Positions 44,915 to 56,113 are shown, counted from the stretch's first letter. The stretch is 64,000 bases of DNA from Begonia masoniana (GCA_022432975.1 CM039514.1:3827519-3891518); one strand, 5' to 3'. Notes: a model not told the origin generated them from the letters alone. Made by a program: numbers and translations.

Positions 44915-46192
44915 TTCAGTTATTCCAGGTATGGTTTTATGTCAATTGTTAATGAAATAAAAAAAAAAAAAAAAAAAAACAAGAGAATAGAGGTGTAGTG
45001 TAGAGTGAGGATTTGAGTGTAACAATTGTGTGATAGATAAAAGTAAGACTTGCTAGAGAATGTTCTAGATTGTTAAGATATCGTTAGTGCGTACGAGTAG
45101 ATAATAAAAAAAAATATAGCAGGAATTTAAATAACTTAAATCCACGAGAAGTTGGGGGTACCTAGAAAAAGGTGACACTCAAAAGTTAGTTTAAGTAGAT
45201 TGTTGAAGGGATGAATAGAACGACTCAACTTTGAAGACGCTATTACGAAGGGGTGTTCGTATTGACCCACATCGATGAAGAGGATAAGGGTATTTACTCG
45301 AGGTTGGAAGATTAACGGAATTCGAGACAATAAAGGGTTAAAATTATACAAAAGGTACTACTCGAGATACGAAGTTTGACCGACCTTAAGTATTGTATGA
45401 AAGGACTAGTCAATTGAGAACGATTGTTAATTCGTGAAAAAAAAAAAAAAAGATTTCAACTGACTTACTCTAAGGGGGAGACGTAGTAAAGTTAAGAGTA
45501 ATTGGTGAGTAGTTGAGGTAGTGTTGAGTGGAGGTTATGAAATAAAGAACCAAAGAGCTTAAGAACTAGGAAGGACTTAAGAACTCGAGCGTGATAACTA
45601 CTTGAAAGAAAAGTTTATCACTCTGAATCAGATGTCGTGTTTCGAGGTTTAAAGTAACCAGTATGATCATAGAGGGAAAGGTGATTTAACTAGAGTCAGG
45701 ATATGGTTGTTACGGTTTGAGGCTTACCTCCGAGAAGGAAGTAGGAACATCAGTGTACGAGGAAATTAGAAGAGTGAGATTTGGGGTTAGAGGAGATTGG
45801 AATTACGGGCGTAAACTTATCTACAACAAGTTTGCTAACAAGAAGATCGTGGGATAAATCGTTGCAAGGGAATAAAGTGGAATATCCAGAGCCGACTAGA
45901 AGGAACAAAAAAAAAAAAAAAAAAGGGTAAGGTCATTCATTAACGTCAAGGTAATCCTCGTGCAATATTAGGGATTCTAGTTTAGAACCATAGAGATTGA
46001 CTCTAAGTATGGGCTAAAATCAAAGCCATTGTGTGGCGAGTTCAGAATTTTGGAGGGATGGAGAAAGCTGACTTGAAAAGAATGAAGCGATTGTAAATTA
46101 TAGTATAAGGCCGCAAGACATGAGACGGTAATACCAATGACTGCGAGCTAAGTCAAATTTTGAGGACAAAATTTTAATTAAGGTGGATGGAA
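44915..46192 (+). other. Non-coding interior of gypsy 3
   Basis: There is no pol homology. Three A-runs of 15 or more lie near 44958, 45438 and 45909. It ends in a purine-rich stretch (AAGGTGGATGGAA) before the 3' LTR. Confidence 0.7.
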
Positions 46193-47234
46193 TGTAACGC
46201 CCGGCTTTACGAGATTTTATAATTCCAAAATATAATGACATTTTTTATACATATGTCAAATTAAGTCCGTTTTGCAAGCAGAGAGTGTTACTAGAATCCT
46301 AATAATTTATATGGATTTTAGGAGAAATACGGAAGTTTAAATATGTGAGGGCAATTTAGTAATTTAGTTAAAATAATAAAAATAAAATAAAAAAAATGTA
46401 TAGAAACAGAATGGCTTCACGAAGAAGCCATTCTGCTTCTCTGTAACCCGAGCCCCGACGAGAGGAGCCGAGCGGCATCCTTCCGACGGCGACCACGGCT
46501 CCGACCACCGTTCAGACGTGCAGACGCTGGCGAGCTGAAGCCAGAGCTCGGTTCGGCTTTTTTCCGCGCTTGACCTGACCGAAACAGGTAGCTCCTCCTC
46601 CCTATTTTCTCTGTGTTGCTCGGCCGTGGAGTGGCCTGCGGGTTGGGTCGTTTTCTTGGTGGTTTTGTGACGAAAATTTGGAGGATTTAGGGGTGTGTGA
46701 GGGGCGATCCACGGAGGGCTGGAGTACCCTGTTTTCAGAGTGAAACCGTGAGGTGTGTGCTGTGCATTTCGGGTTTCTAAATTTGGAAGCCCTAATTTGT
46801 GTTAAACTATGCTTAATAGATTAGAATATGATAGATTAGTGAAGTATTGGATGAGAATTGATGAAAAACTAGAAAAGGGAAATTTTTGATTTAGGGCAGA
46901 ATCGGGTTTTGCTTGATTTGACCTAGCTACGGTCATTTGTTTTGAAATTCCTTTTGGCAGATTAAAATAGGTTATTAAAGGAGTACGTGGCCGCTGGAAT
47001 CGTTCGATTCCGATAACCGACGCAAAAATTACGCGCATTTGAATTTTCGGGTCGGTTTTTACCGAACTCAAATTAGTGGTCCGTTTAGTTAGGTTTTAGT
47101 TCGATTAGGCTAGAAATAGTAGTTTGAGAGTAAATTGGTGAAGGTAAGCTTGATTTTAATGAATCTTGAACGTTTGTCATTGGTCGAGCCATATGTGACG
47201 TGAGGTGCCAAACCCAGCGAGCTACTGAAGACAG

Positions 47235-49166
47235 GTAAGTTCTCGTGGCTTGCTGTGGCCGATAGGCCTACACCATATGTCGTATTACGTTGTCGAGGAT
47301 ATTTGGAGTTATGTGTGTTTATTCGCTTTAGTTGGGTAGTTTAGTGTTAGATAGATAGAAACGTATGAAGATTGTAAAGATAGAACATTTTAGGATGTTT
47401 GGTTCTGGTTGCATGATATGATAAATGAATGTATGACATGATAAATGAAATGAATGCATGATATGATAAATGAATGTATGACATGATAAATGAAATGAAT
47501 GCATGATATGATAAATGAATGTATGACATGATAAATGAATGTATGACATGATAAATGAATGTATGACATGATAAATGAATGTATGACATGATAAATGAAA
47601 TGAATGCATGATATGATAAATGAATGTATGACATGATAAATGAAATGAATGCATGATATGATAAATGAATGTATGACATGATAAATGAAATGAATGCATG
47701 ATATGATAAATGAATGTATGACATGATAAATGAAATGAATGCATGATATGATAAATGAATGTATGACATGATAAATGAAATGAATGCATGATATGATAAA
47801 TGAATGTATGACATGATAAATGAAATGAATGCATGATATGATAAATGAATGTATGACATGATAAATGAAATGAATGCATGATATGATAAATGAATGTATG
47901 ACATGATAAATGAATGTATGACATGATAAATGAAATGAATGCATGATATGATAAATGAATGTATGACATGATAAATGAAATGAATGCATGATATGATAAA
48001 TGAATGTATGACATGATAAATGAATGTATGACATGATAAATGAAATGAATGCATGATATGATAAATGAATGTATGACATGATAAATGAAATGAATGCATG
48101 ATATGATAAATGAATGTATGACATGATAAATGAAATGAATGCATGATATGATAAATGAATGTATGACATGATAAATGAATGTATGACATGATAAATGAAA
48201 TGAATGCATGATATGATAAATGAATGTATGACATGATAAATGAAATGAATGCATGATATGATAAATGAATGTATGACATGATAAATGAATGTATGACATG
48301 ATAAATGAAATGAATGCATGATATGATAAATGAATGTATGACATGATAAATGAAATGAATGCATGATATGATAAATGAATGTATGACATGATAAATGAAA
48401 TGAATGCATGATATGATAAATGAATGTATGACATGATAAATGAAATGAATGCATGATATGATAAATGAATGTATGACATGATAAATGAATGTATGACATG
48501 ATAAATGAAATGAATGCATGATATGATAAATGAATGTATGACATGATAAATGAAATGAATGCATGATATGATAAATGAATGTATGACATGATAAATGAAA
48601 TGAATGCATGATATGATAAATGAATGTATGACATGATAAATGAAATGAATGCATGATATGATAAATGAATGTATGACATGATAAATGAAATGAATGCATG
48701 ATATGATAAATGAATGTATGACATGATAAATGAAATGAATGCATGATATGATAAATGAATGTATGACATGATAAATGAAATGAATGCATGATATGATAAA
48801 TGAATGTATGACATGATAAATGAAATGAATGCATGATATGATAAATGAATGTATGACATGATAAATGAATGTATGACATGATAAATGAAATGAATGCATG
48901 ATATGATAAATGACATGATAAATGAAATGAAATGCATGATATGATAAATGAATGTATGACATGATAAATGAAATGAATGCATGATATGATAAATGAATGT
49001 ATGACATGATAAATGAAATGAATGTACGATATGATAAATGAATGCACGATATGATAAATGAAATGAATGCACAGGAACTTATGAAAATCGCATATACATG
49101 TTCATGCATTGTCATTTACGTAGAATTTACTGAGATTTATTCTCATAGGCGTCCTTATGGTGTAGG
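47235..49166 (+). other. LTR leader intron-like interval with paired ends (family 3, 3' LTR)
   Basis: Donor ACAG|GTAAGT at 47235; hairpin GGCC-GATA-GGCC; arm CCTACACCATA (47267-47277); complement TATGGTGTAGG (49156-49166) covering the acceptor. Confidence 0.6.
47411..49072. repeat. 45-bp satellite array, about 36 units
   Basis: The main unit joins a 25-bp part (ATGATATGATAAATGAATG plus TATGAC) to a 20-bp part (ATGATAAATGAAATGAATGC). Occasional 20-bp ATGATAAATGAATGTATGAC units are inserted, some in runs. No minus-strand frame contains a stop, so long spurious open frames appear in all three. Confidence 0.95.
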
Positions 49167-50176
49167 TGAACCTGAAACAGGTGAGGAAGACGTTCCTCTG
49201 TTAGATGATCACGCTGGTTGAAGATGGATGCCCGTAGGAGTGTGCTGGCGCAGTTGGTGCGATTTTGACCCGTAGGGACGTAGGTAAATGTCTTGGGGAA
49301 AATTGATAGATAGGAAAATTGTACAGTTAGAACATTTTAGGATGCTTGGTTCTGGATAGTAGATAGGTTTATGTTTTTATGTTTTGAAATGTTTTAGAAA
49401 CTGGATTTTATAACTGTTTGGGTGATTTCAAAAAACGAGGATTTGTTTAGGTTTCAAACATATTCACGCAGTTCGTTTTCAGGGAACTGTACTTCGTTTC
49501 AAATACGTTTTGAGTCGATTTTGGATGAGGTTACGAGAGCGTATGAATGTTGGGTTTCGATTGGGTTTAAGTTTTTATGATGAATGTTGTGTTTGTTGGT
49601 AATGAAGTGTGAAGGAAATATTGAATTGTGATGTGTGTGTAGTTGGCGCAAGAGAAAAGGAAAGAAAGAAAGAGGATGGAAGAAGAAAATGGGAGAGGGA
49701 AGCAGAGGCGATGGCGATCGATCGCCCAGAGATGGGGATCGATCGCCCAGAGATCGTCGCTCTCTGAAGAAATCCAGAGAGCGTGGCGATTGATGGCCAC
49801 CACGTTTTTGGGATGAAAATCCCTTTTTGTCCCTAGGCCGATGCTTAATTGTTTTTAAATGTTTTTAATTGTTTTAATTGTTTTTAAGAAATTGTTTTAA
49901 GTTTTATTTCTGCTCGAATGTTAGGTTTAAAGTTTAGAGTATAAAATGAAAAATTTATACGGAAAATAATTAGGAACGGGTAAGGGTCGCTATAGAGAGA
50001 GTAACAGAGAGAGATTCAATATATTCTTTTCTATTTCCCCTTCTATGCTGGAAATGAATGACACTTTAAAGAAATTAAAAACAACAATTAACTTCCCACT
50101 AATCGACAATTAACTTCCCACTAATCCATAAACGATAATATAGGTTAAGAGTTTGTCTCCACTAATGCACGTATCA

Positions 50177-50975
50177 TTCCCCGTCGCTTAAGAATCCTTG
50201 TCCACAAGGATAAAATCAGGAAAAGTTTCAAGGAACGTCAAAATTTCGGGCATGTAAAGAAATGCCGAGTATGGCTTCGGGGTCTCCTGTATCTCTGTCG
50301 GCCTCCATATTGTCACTGGGGCTTGAATGCGATGAATCTTCGAGTATGAATAATTGTGGTCTGTCACAATGATGACCTGAGATAAACTTCTCGTCACAAT
50401 AATAGCATAGGCCTTTTTCTCGACGGTCGTGTGCTTCTTGGTTGGTGATTTGGTGAAATGCTGTCGATGGAACAGTAACTTTCGCCGTCACTTGGTGGTT
50501 TGGGGAAGGGCCAAGTAGGCCTGCATAGGGGGTGGAGGTCGCCTTAGATGTTAACGAGACGAATAGACCAGATTTCTTTTGCAACTAAAAGGAAGCGAGT
50601 TGAACTTGTTGAGTTGGGGAAATGCCTTGGAAATCAAAGTATTGTTCGACTTTGTAGGTCCAGCCTGTAGGGTCTTCGTCGTTGAAACCTGGGAAGGACA
50701 GCTTGAGATGGTAGTGATGGTGGTCAGGGATGGTGGGTGAGCAGTCATTGGTTGGTGAATGAGAAGACGGTCCAACGACGAAAGGATTGATATGGGACGA
50801 ATTTCAAGAGGTGCGCAGAGCTTGGAGCTCGGACAGAACTGCTTGCAAAACTGCGTTCACTTGAACAAAGTTAGACTCATGGCGAGCTAAAACTTTGTTA
50901 ACTTCCGTGCTAATTTTTGCATTAGATCGACCACGGGTATCCATGCAACCGGTGGTTTATGCGCTCTGATACCAC
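50177..50975 (-). pseudogene. Small LTR element internal unit 3: truncated gag
   Basis: Reads on the minus strand from ATG near 50943 (MDTRGRSNAKISTEV), with a stop after LQALRTS. It then gives gag fragments FPGFNDEDPTGW and HDRREKGLCYYCDEKF, with the zinc motif CYYCDEKFISGHHC, and LFILEDSS. The middle of a normal gag and all of pol are missing. This unit has a further frame change near the LTR. Confidence 0.8.
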
Positions 50976-51212
50976 TGATAAGGTGAATTTGGCTTCGAGA
51001 AGAAACAGGTGGGAAGAGAGAGAGATAGAGTTAGAGAGAGAGAGAGAGAAACTTTAATATATTCTTTTCTTTTCCCCCTTCTATGCTGGAAATGAATGAC
51101 ACTTTAAAGAAATTAAAAACAACAATTAACTTCCCACTAATCGACAATTAACTTCCCACTAATCCATAACGATAATAGAGGTTAAGAGTTGTCTCCACTA
51201 ATGCACGTATCA

Positions 51213-52008
51213 TTCCCCGTCGCTTAGAATCCTTGTCCACAAGGATAAAATCAGGAAAAGTTTCAAGGAACGTCAAAATTCGGGCATGTAAAGAAATGCC
51301 GAGTATGGCTTCGGGGTCTCCTGTATCTCTGTCGGCCTCCATATTGTCACTGGGGCTTGAATGCGATGAATCTTCGAGTATGAATAATTGTGGTCTGTCA
51401 CAATGATGACCTGAGATAAACTTCTCGTCACAATAATAGCATAGGCCTTTTTCTCGACGGTCGTGTGCTTCTTGGTTGGTGATTTGGTGAAATGCTGTCG
51501 ATGGAACAGTAAACTTCGCCGTCACTTGGTGGTTTGGGGAAGGGCCAAGTAGGCCTGCATAGGGGGTGGAGTCGGCTGAGATGTTAACGAGAGAAATAGA
51601 CCAGATTTCTTTTGCAACTAAAAGGAAGCGAGTTGAAACTTGTTGAGTTGGGGAAATGCCTTGGAAATCAAAGTATGTTCGACTTGTAGGTCCAGCCTGT
51701 AGGGTCCTTCGTCGTTGAAACCTGGGAAGGACAGCTTGAGATGGTAGTGATGGTGGTCAGGGATGGTGGGTGAGCAGTCATTGGTTGGTGAATGAGAAGA
51801 CGGTCCAACGACGAAAGGATTGATATGGGACGAATTTCAAGAGGTGCGCAGAGCTTGGAGCTCGGACAGAACTGCTTGCAAAACTGCGTTCACTTGAACA
51901 AAGTTAGACTCATGGCGAGCTAAAACTTTGTTAACTTCCGTGCTAATTTTTGCATTAGATCGACCACGGGTATCCATGCAACCGGTGGTTTATGCGCTCT
52001 GATACCAC
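51213..52008 (-). pseudogene. Small LTR element internal unit 2: truncated gag
   Basis: Same structure as 50177-50975 with a few single-base indels (near 51505-51580 and 51635-51710) that change the frame in the middle. The zinc motif segment is intact. Confidence 0.8.
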
Positions 52009-52244
52009 TGATAAGGGTGAATTTGGCTTCGAGAAGAAACAGGTGGGAAGAGAGAGAGATAGAGTTAGAGAGAGAGAGAGAAATTCAATATATTCTTTTC
52101 TTTTCCCCCTTCTATGCTGGAAATGAATGGCACTTTAAAGAAACTAAAAACAACAATTAACTTCCCACTAATCGACAATCAACTTCCCACTAATCCATAA
52201 ACGATAATATAGGTTAAGAGTTGTCTCCACTAATGCACGTATCA

Positions 52245-53041
52245 TTCCCCGTCGCTTAGAATCCTTGTCCACAAGGATAAAATCAGGAAAAGTTTCAAGG
52301 AACGTCAAAATTCGGGCATGTAAAGAAATGCCGAGTATGGCTTCGGGGTCTCCTGTATCTCTGTCGGCCTCCATATTGTCACTGGGGCTTGAATGCGATG
52401 AATCTTCGAGTATGAATAATTGTGGTCTGTCACAATGATGACCTGAGATAAACTTCTCGTCACAATAATAGCATAGGCCTTTTTCTCGACGGTCGTGTGC
52501 TTCTTGGTTGGTGATTTGGTGAAATGCTGTCGATGGAACAGTAACTTTCGCCGTCACTTGGTGGTTTGGGGAAGGGCCAAGTAGGCCTGCATAGGGGGTG
52601 GAGGTCGCCTTAGATGTTAACGAGACGAATAGACCAGATTTCTTTTGCAACTAAAAGGAAGCGAGTTGAACTTGTTGAGTTGGGGAAATGCCTTGGAAAT
52701 CAAAGTATTGTTCGACTTTGTAGGTCCAGCCTGTAGGGTCTTCGTCGTTGAAACCTGGGAAGGACAGCTTGAGATGGTAGTGATGGTGGTCAGGGATGGT
52801 GGGTGAGCAGTCATTGGTTGGTGAATGAGAAGACGGTCCAACGACGAAAGGATTGATATGGGACGAATTTCAAGAGGTGCGCAGAGCTTGGAGCTCGGAC
52901 AGAACTGCTTGCAAAACTGCGTTCACTTGAACAAAGTTAGACTCATGGCGAGCTAAAACTTTGTTAACTTCCGTGCTAATTTTTGCATTAGATCGACCAC
53001 GGGTATCCATGCAACCGGTGGTTTATGCGCTCTGATACCAC
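52245..53041 (-). pseudogene. Small LTR element internal unit 1: truncated gag
   Basis: Nearest to the outer 5' LTR. It carries the longest continuous piece (52650-52168 on the minus strand, about 160 codons), from QKKSGLFVSLTSK through the zinc motif. The stop before QKK and the stop after LQALRTS are shared by all units. Confidence 0.8.
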
Positions 53042-53289
53042 TGATAAGGGTGAATTTGGCTTCGAGAAGAAACAGGTGGGAAGAGAGAGAGATAGAGTTA
53101 GAGAGAGAGAGAGAAATTCAATATATTCTTTTCTTTTCCCCTTCTATGCTGGAAAATGAATGGCACTTTAAAGAACTAAAAACACAATTAACTTCCCACT
53201 ATCGACAATCAACTTCCCACTAATCGGTTTCCACTAATCCATAAACGATAATATGGGTTAGAAGTTAGTCTCCACTAATGCACGTATCA

Positions 53290-53612
53290 AAATGACGTTA
53301 GCACGATAAACACACTTATCCCCATGATGCCTTGATATACAACAAAGGCGTCAGACAGAATTTTTTCCGCATCACTATCGTCGGCTCCCATTAAATACAA
53401 AAACTTGGCCTTTTCAATGCTGTTTTCGGACTCTGGCACAAGTCTGAGGTCAAGAGCTGCTGCTTGGGCTGCGTTAAGAAGCAAAACGTTAAAACCATTC
53501 CAATTAGCTTACACGACATTAGCATTTTTGGCGATAGTTTCGACAGTAGAGAAGACTGCATCTTTGTCATTCCTTTCAAAAAGACCAGCTCCGACTATAA
53601 TGACCAGGTTTT
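53290..53612 (-). pseudogene. Complex I 75-kDa subunit relic, middle piece
   Basis: The minus strand reads VIIVGAGLFERNDKDAVFS, then TVETIAKNANVV and a TAA stop. It continues [37 protein letters not shown] and DAFVVYQG, where a small deletion shifts the frame, and ends at the ANVIL codons cut by the LTR concatemer. The next codons (LPSAAF) are at 39846 downwards. Premature stop, frameshift and the 13.4-kb insertion make it clearly dead. Its upstream edge abuts the 26-bp satellite. Confidence 0.88.
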
Positions 53613-53615
53613 AGG

Positions 53616-54109
53616 TAATCGATAAACGTCCACTCTTACTGTAATCGATAAACGTCCACTCTTACTGTAATCGATAAACGTCCACTCTTACTGTAATCGA
53701 TAAACGTCCACTCTTACTGTAATCGATAAACGTCCACTCTTACTGTAATCGATAAACGTCCACTCTTACTGTAATCGATAAACGTCCACTCTTACTGTAA
53801 TCGATAAACGTCCACTCTTACTGTAATCGATAAACGTCCACTCTTACTGTAATCGATAAACGTCCACTCTTACTGTAATCGATAAACGTCCACTCTTACT
53901 GTAATCGATAAACGTCCACTCTTACTGTAATCGATAAACGTCCACTCTTACTGTAATCGATAAACGTCCACTCTTACTGTAATCGATAAACGTCCACTCT
54001 TACTGTAATCGATAAACGTCCACTCTTACTGTAATCGATAAACGTCCACTCTTACTGTAATCGATAAACGTCCACTCTTACTGTAATCGATAAACGTCCA
54101 CTCTTACTG
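53616..54109. repeat. 26-bp satellite, 19 units
   Basis: 494 bp equals exactly 19 units of TAATCGATAAACG + TCCACTCTTACTG, with no differences seen between units. No unique spacers occur, so it is not a CRISPR-type array. Confidence 0.97.
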
Positions 54110-54625
54110 TAATCTAAGTTTCCAGCAACTTAATCATCACGTAAAGAGACAAAATATCATGATCATAAGATTTGTACACATATGGATCACATCACGTGGA
54201 TGTTCTTAATTTGACGTTTGAGTTTCATAAAATTTGGCTTTATCTGTAAAATCATTACAGAGTAAACAGTGATCAGTTGTTGTTTCTGTTATCCTTATAA
54301 TGGACGATTGCATCGTGAACGATTGCAAATCTTAATGCAATGGACAATTACAGTAAAGTATGGACGATTGCAGTCGTCCAATCTTTATTGTAATCTCTTA
54401 ACGTCCACGATGATTGTGGACAATGACAGTCGTTCACATCTTACTGTAATTGAGACGTCCACTCTACTGTAATCGATAAACGTCCACGGTTACTGTGAAC
54501 AATTATAAACGTCCACTCTTACTGTAATCGACAAACGTCCACGATTACTGTGAACAATTATAAAATAACAGAAACATCATTTTTCACTGATTCATTCTTC
54601 AGTCAAACGGCAATATTTCTAACAC
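54110..54625. repeat. Degenerate relatives of the 26-bp satellite
   Basis: About 54300-54560 repeats words such as GGACGATTGCA, GATAAACGTCCAC and GATTACTGTGAACAATTATA, in both orientations. It looks like the diverged stock from which the perfect array was amplified. Confidence 0.65.
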
Positions 54626-54667
54626 ATAATTGAAATCCATTGGAGGGCCAACATAACCCACCTTAGC
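54626..54667 (-). pseudogene. Complex I 75-kDa subunit relic, upstream fragment
   Basis: The minus strand reads AKVGYVGPPMDFNY, matching the segment that precedes the 53612 piece in this subunit. Only 14 codons are recognisable. Order and strand agree with the other two pieces. Confidence 0.6.
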
Positions 54668-55841
54668 TCCACTTGCTCGAACAATTAAATCTTATTGTAT
54701 TAGTATATAATTAGATATTAATCTTAATTTTAAAATCTTAGCCATTAAAATCAATGAGAGAAACAACTTAAATTAATTTTACATTTGATATATTTGCTTC
54801 TATGATTAAAGAAGCATGTTTAAATCACGTTTAAAAGTGTTACACTTTTTTCAAATAAATTACTCCTAGAAAAAAAGTAAATAAATTCAGAAGATCATAA
54901 CATTTATCGGTATCATCGTTTGCGTGCAGAAAGCCGAAGAAATCCTTATGGTTTGTAATAAGCTTGCATTGACTAAAAAGAAGTGTAACTTCCAAGGGAT
55001 GAACAGAGATAATCTTAGTTGAAACAACAGGATGATGACAACAATGAATAGAAGAGACAAGAAGGAAGAAGAAGAACCAGTTAAGCTTTCCATTTAATGA
55101 TGTTCTTCAATGCAGACACAGACAACCTGGGCCTGGACCATCCCCCAATCATATGCCTCTTCCCAAGCCGCCTCCTGTTCAAATTTGCCTCCCATTCTTC
55201 TGGATTTTTTTAAATTTTGAAATACTAAGTTTTGAACAACTACCCATTTATTTATGTTACGATTTGATCTCCACTAAATATTATCTGCTTTGGATTTATG
55301 TACGCATGATTTTGTCATCTAATTTTATCTTAAGAAATTTCGTATTAGTTACGAAGTAAACGCTTATAAATTATCATTTTTTACCTTCTGCATTACGATT
55401 ATAATTCTATAATTTTCTCTCATTTTCGCACCGTTCATTGTTTTTGAGACTCTTGTTTTGAATTATAGTTTCACAGTGTCTTTTGCGTGACTTTATAGAA
55501 CACTGTTTCTTCAAAAACAATTGTGAAAGCAAAGAATTGTCCAATAATTTTGAAATTTATTTAATAAAACACATTAAATATTTTCAACAATTTATATTAT
55601 TTTAATTGCTTAAAAGTCTTCTTAGAATTTTTTAATGTGGAAGTAAAATTTGTGATCACTTTGAAAACAAATTTCAATAATTTTATAATATGATCTCATG
55701 TATTACTTATTTATGACAATCTTGATAAATGACTAGTAAATTAGACGCAAAAACTCGTAAATTATACATTAGAGTATAAAATTAAAATTTCTAACGTGTT
55801 TACACGTGTTTTGAAAATAAATAAAATAATAGGTTATAGTC
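54668..55841. other. AT-rich intergenic, no gene seen
   Basis: A 68-codon minus-strand frame (54887-55093) has a hydrophobic N-terminal third, but no homology supports it. Otherwise AT-rich without recognisable elements. Confidence 0.45.
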
Positions 55842-56110
55842 ATGTATTTAAAGTTGTCAATAATCTTTGTTCTTCTTCTCTCTCTCTCAACCTTTCTTCT
55901 CTCTTTCTCTCTCTACATCACCGTTGCCTCCCAAACAAAAGGCGTGGACCTTCCTTTCTTCACACATTCCACAACCCCCATGCCATTAATCTTCTTCAAC
56001 GTCTTCAAGCCCTTCATGCCGGAAAAGAAAGAGCTCAATAAAAACGCCGCCAATGGTGACGATCTCGGAGCGGTGAAGGCTGCAGCGTGGGCCTGGTGCG
56101 AGCGAGGAGC
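55842..56110 (+). pseudogene. Small secreted-type ORF, apparently truncated by copia LTR
   Basis: About 90 residues starting MYLKLSIIFVLLLSL, with a strong hydrophobic signal-peptide-like N-terminus (about residues 1-28). It continues KGVDLPFFTHSTTPMPLIFF and ends GDDLGAVKAAAWAWCERGAR. The AAAWAW-plus-basic segment resembles uncharacterised plant proteins I recall only loosely. The reading stops two codons into what looks like the edge of the copia LTR (TGTTAG at 56114). Best read as the 5' part of a small gene cut by the insertion; it could also be a chance frame. No function proposed. Confidence 0.45.
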
Positions 56111-56113
56111 TCG

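Larger units (their letters stand above)
39925..49994 (+). mobile_element. Gypsy 3: 10-kb non-autonomous LTR element with intact gag
   Basis: LTRs are 39925-42714 and 46193-49994, starting TGTAACGCCCGGCTTTACG (the left copy is altered) and ending GGGTCGCTACA or GCTATA. A primer site TGGTATCAGAAC lies at 42719-42730 and a purine-rich stretch precedes the 3' LTR. The interior encodes gag only; protease to integrase are absent. Flanks AAGAG and GAGAG fit a target duplication with one change. It sits in an LTR of the small-element concatemer and is itself invaded by Cassandra 2. Confidence 0.9.
46193..49994 (+). repeat. Gypsy 3 3' LTR with expanded satellite
   Basis: It matches the 5' LTR outside the centre. 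It keeps the intact donor CAG|GTAAGT at 47235. About 530 bp present in the 5' LTR (about 41138-41665) are missing here, and the satellite that follows is expanded to 1.66 kb. Confidence 0.9.
39847..53289 (-). mobile_element. Concatemer of a small gypsy-type LTR element with gypsy 3 nested in it
   Basis: Minus-strand order is LTR 53289-53042, internal, LTR 52244-52009, internal, LTR 51212-50976, internal, LTR 50176-49995 continued at 39924-39847. LTRs are about 236-260 bp, begin TGATACGTGCATTAGTGG and end CCTTATCA or a variant; internals are 796-799 bp. Each internal starts with a TGGTATCAGAGC primer site next to its LTR. Outer flanks GAATG (39842-39846) and AAATG (53290-53294) look like a decayed target duplication. 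The lowest LTR is split by gypsy 3. Confidence 0.88.

Noticed and set aside
47328..49115. Three overlapping minus-strand open frames of 560-595 codons (HSFIISCIHFIYHV type repeats)
   Set aside because: They are the three frames of the 45-bp satellite, whose minus strand happens to contain no stop. No start context, homology or non-repeat sequence supports a protein.
53616..54109. CRISPR-like regular array
   Set aside because: Units follow each other with no spacers and the context is a plant nuclear genome; it is a simple satellite.
54887..55093. 68-codon minus-strand frame with a hydrophobic segment
   Set aside because: Only hydrophobicity supports it; no homology, no conserved tail motif I can recognise, and the surrounding DNA is AT-rich.
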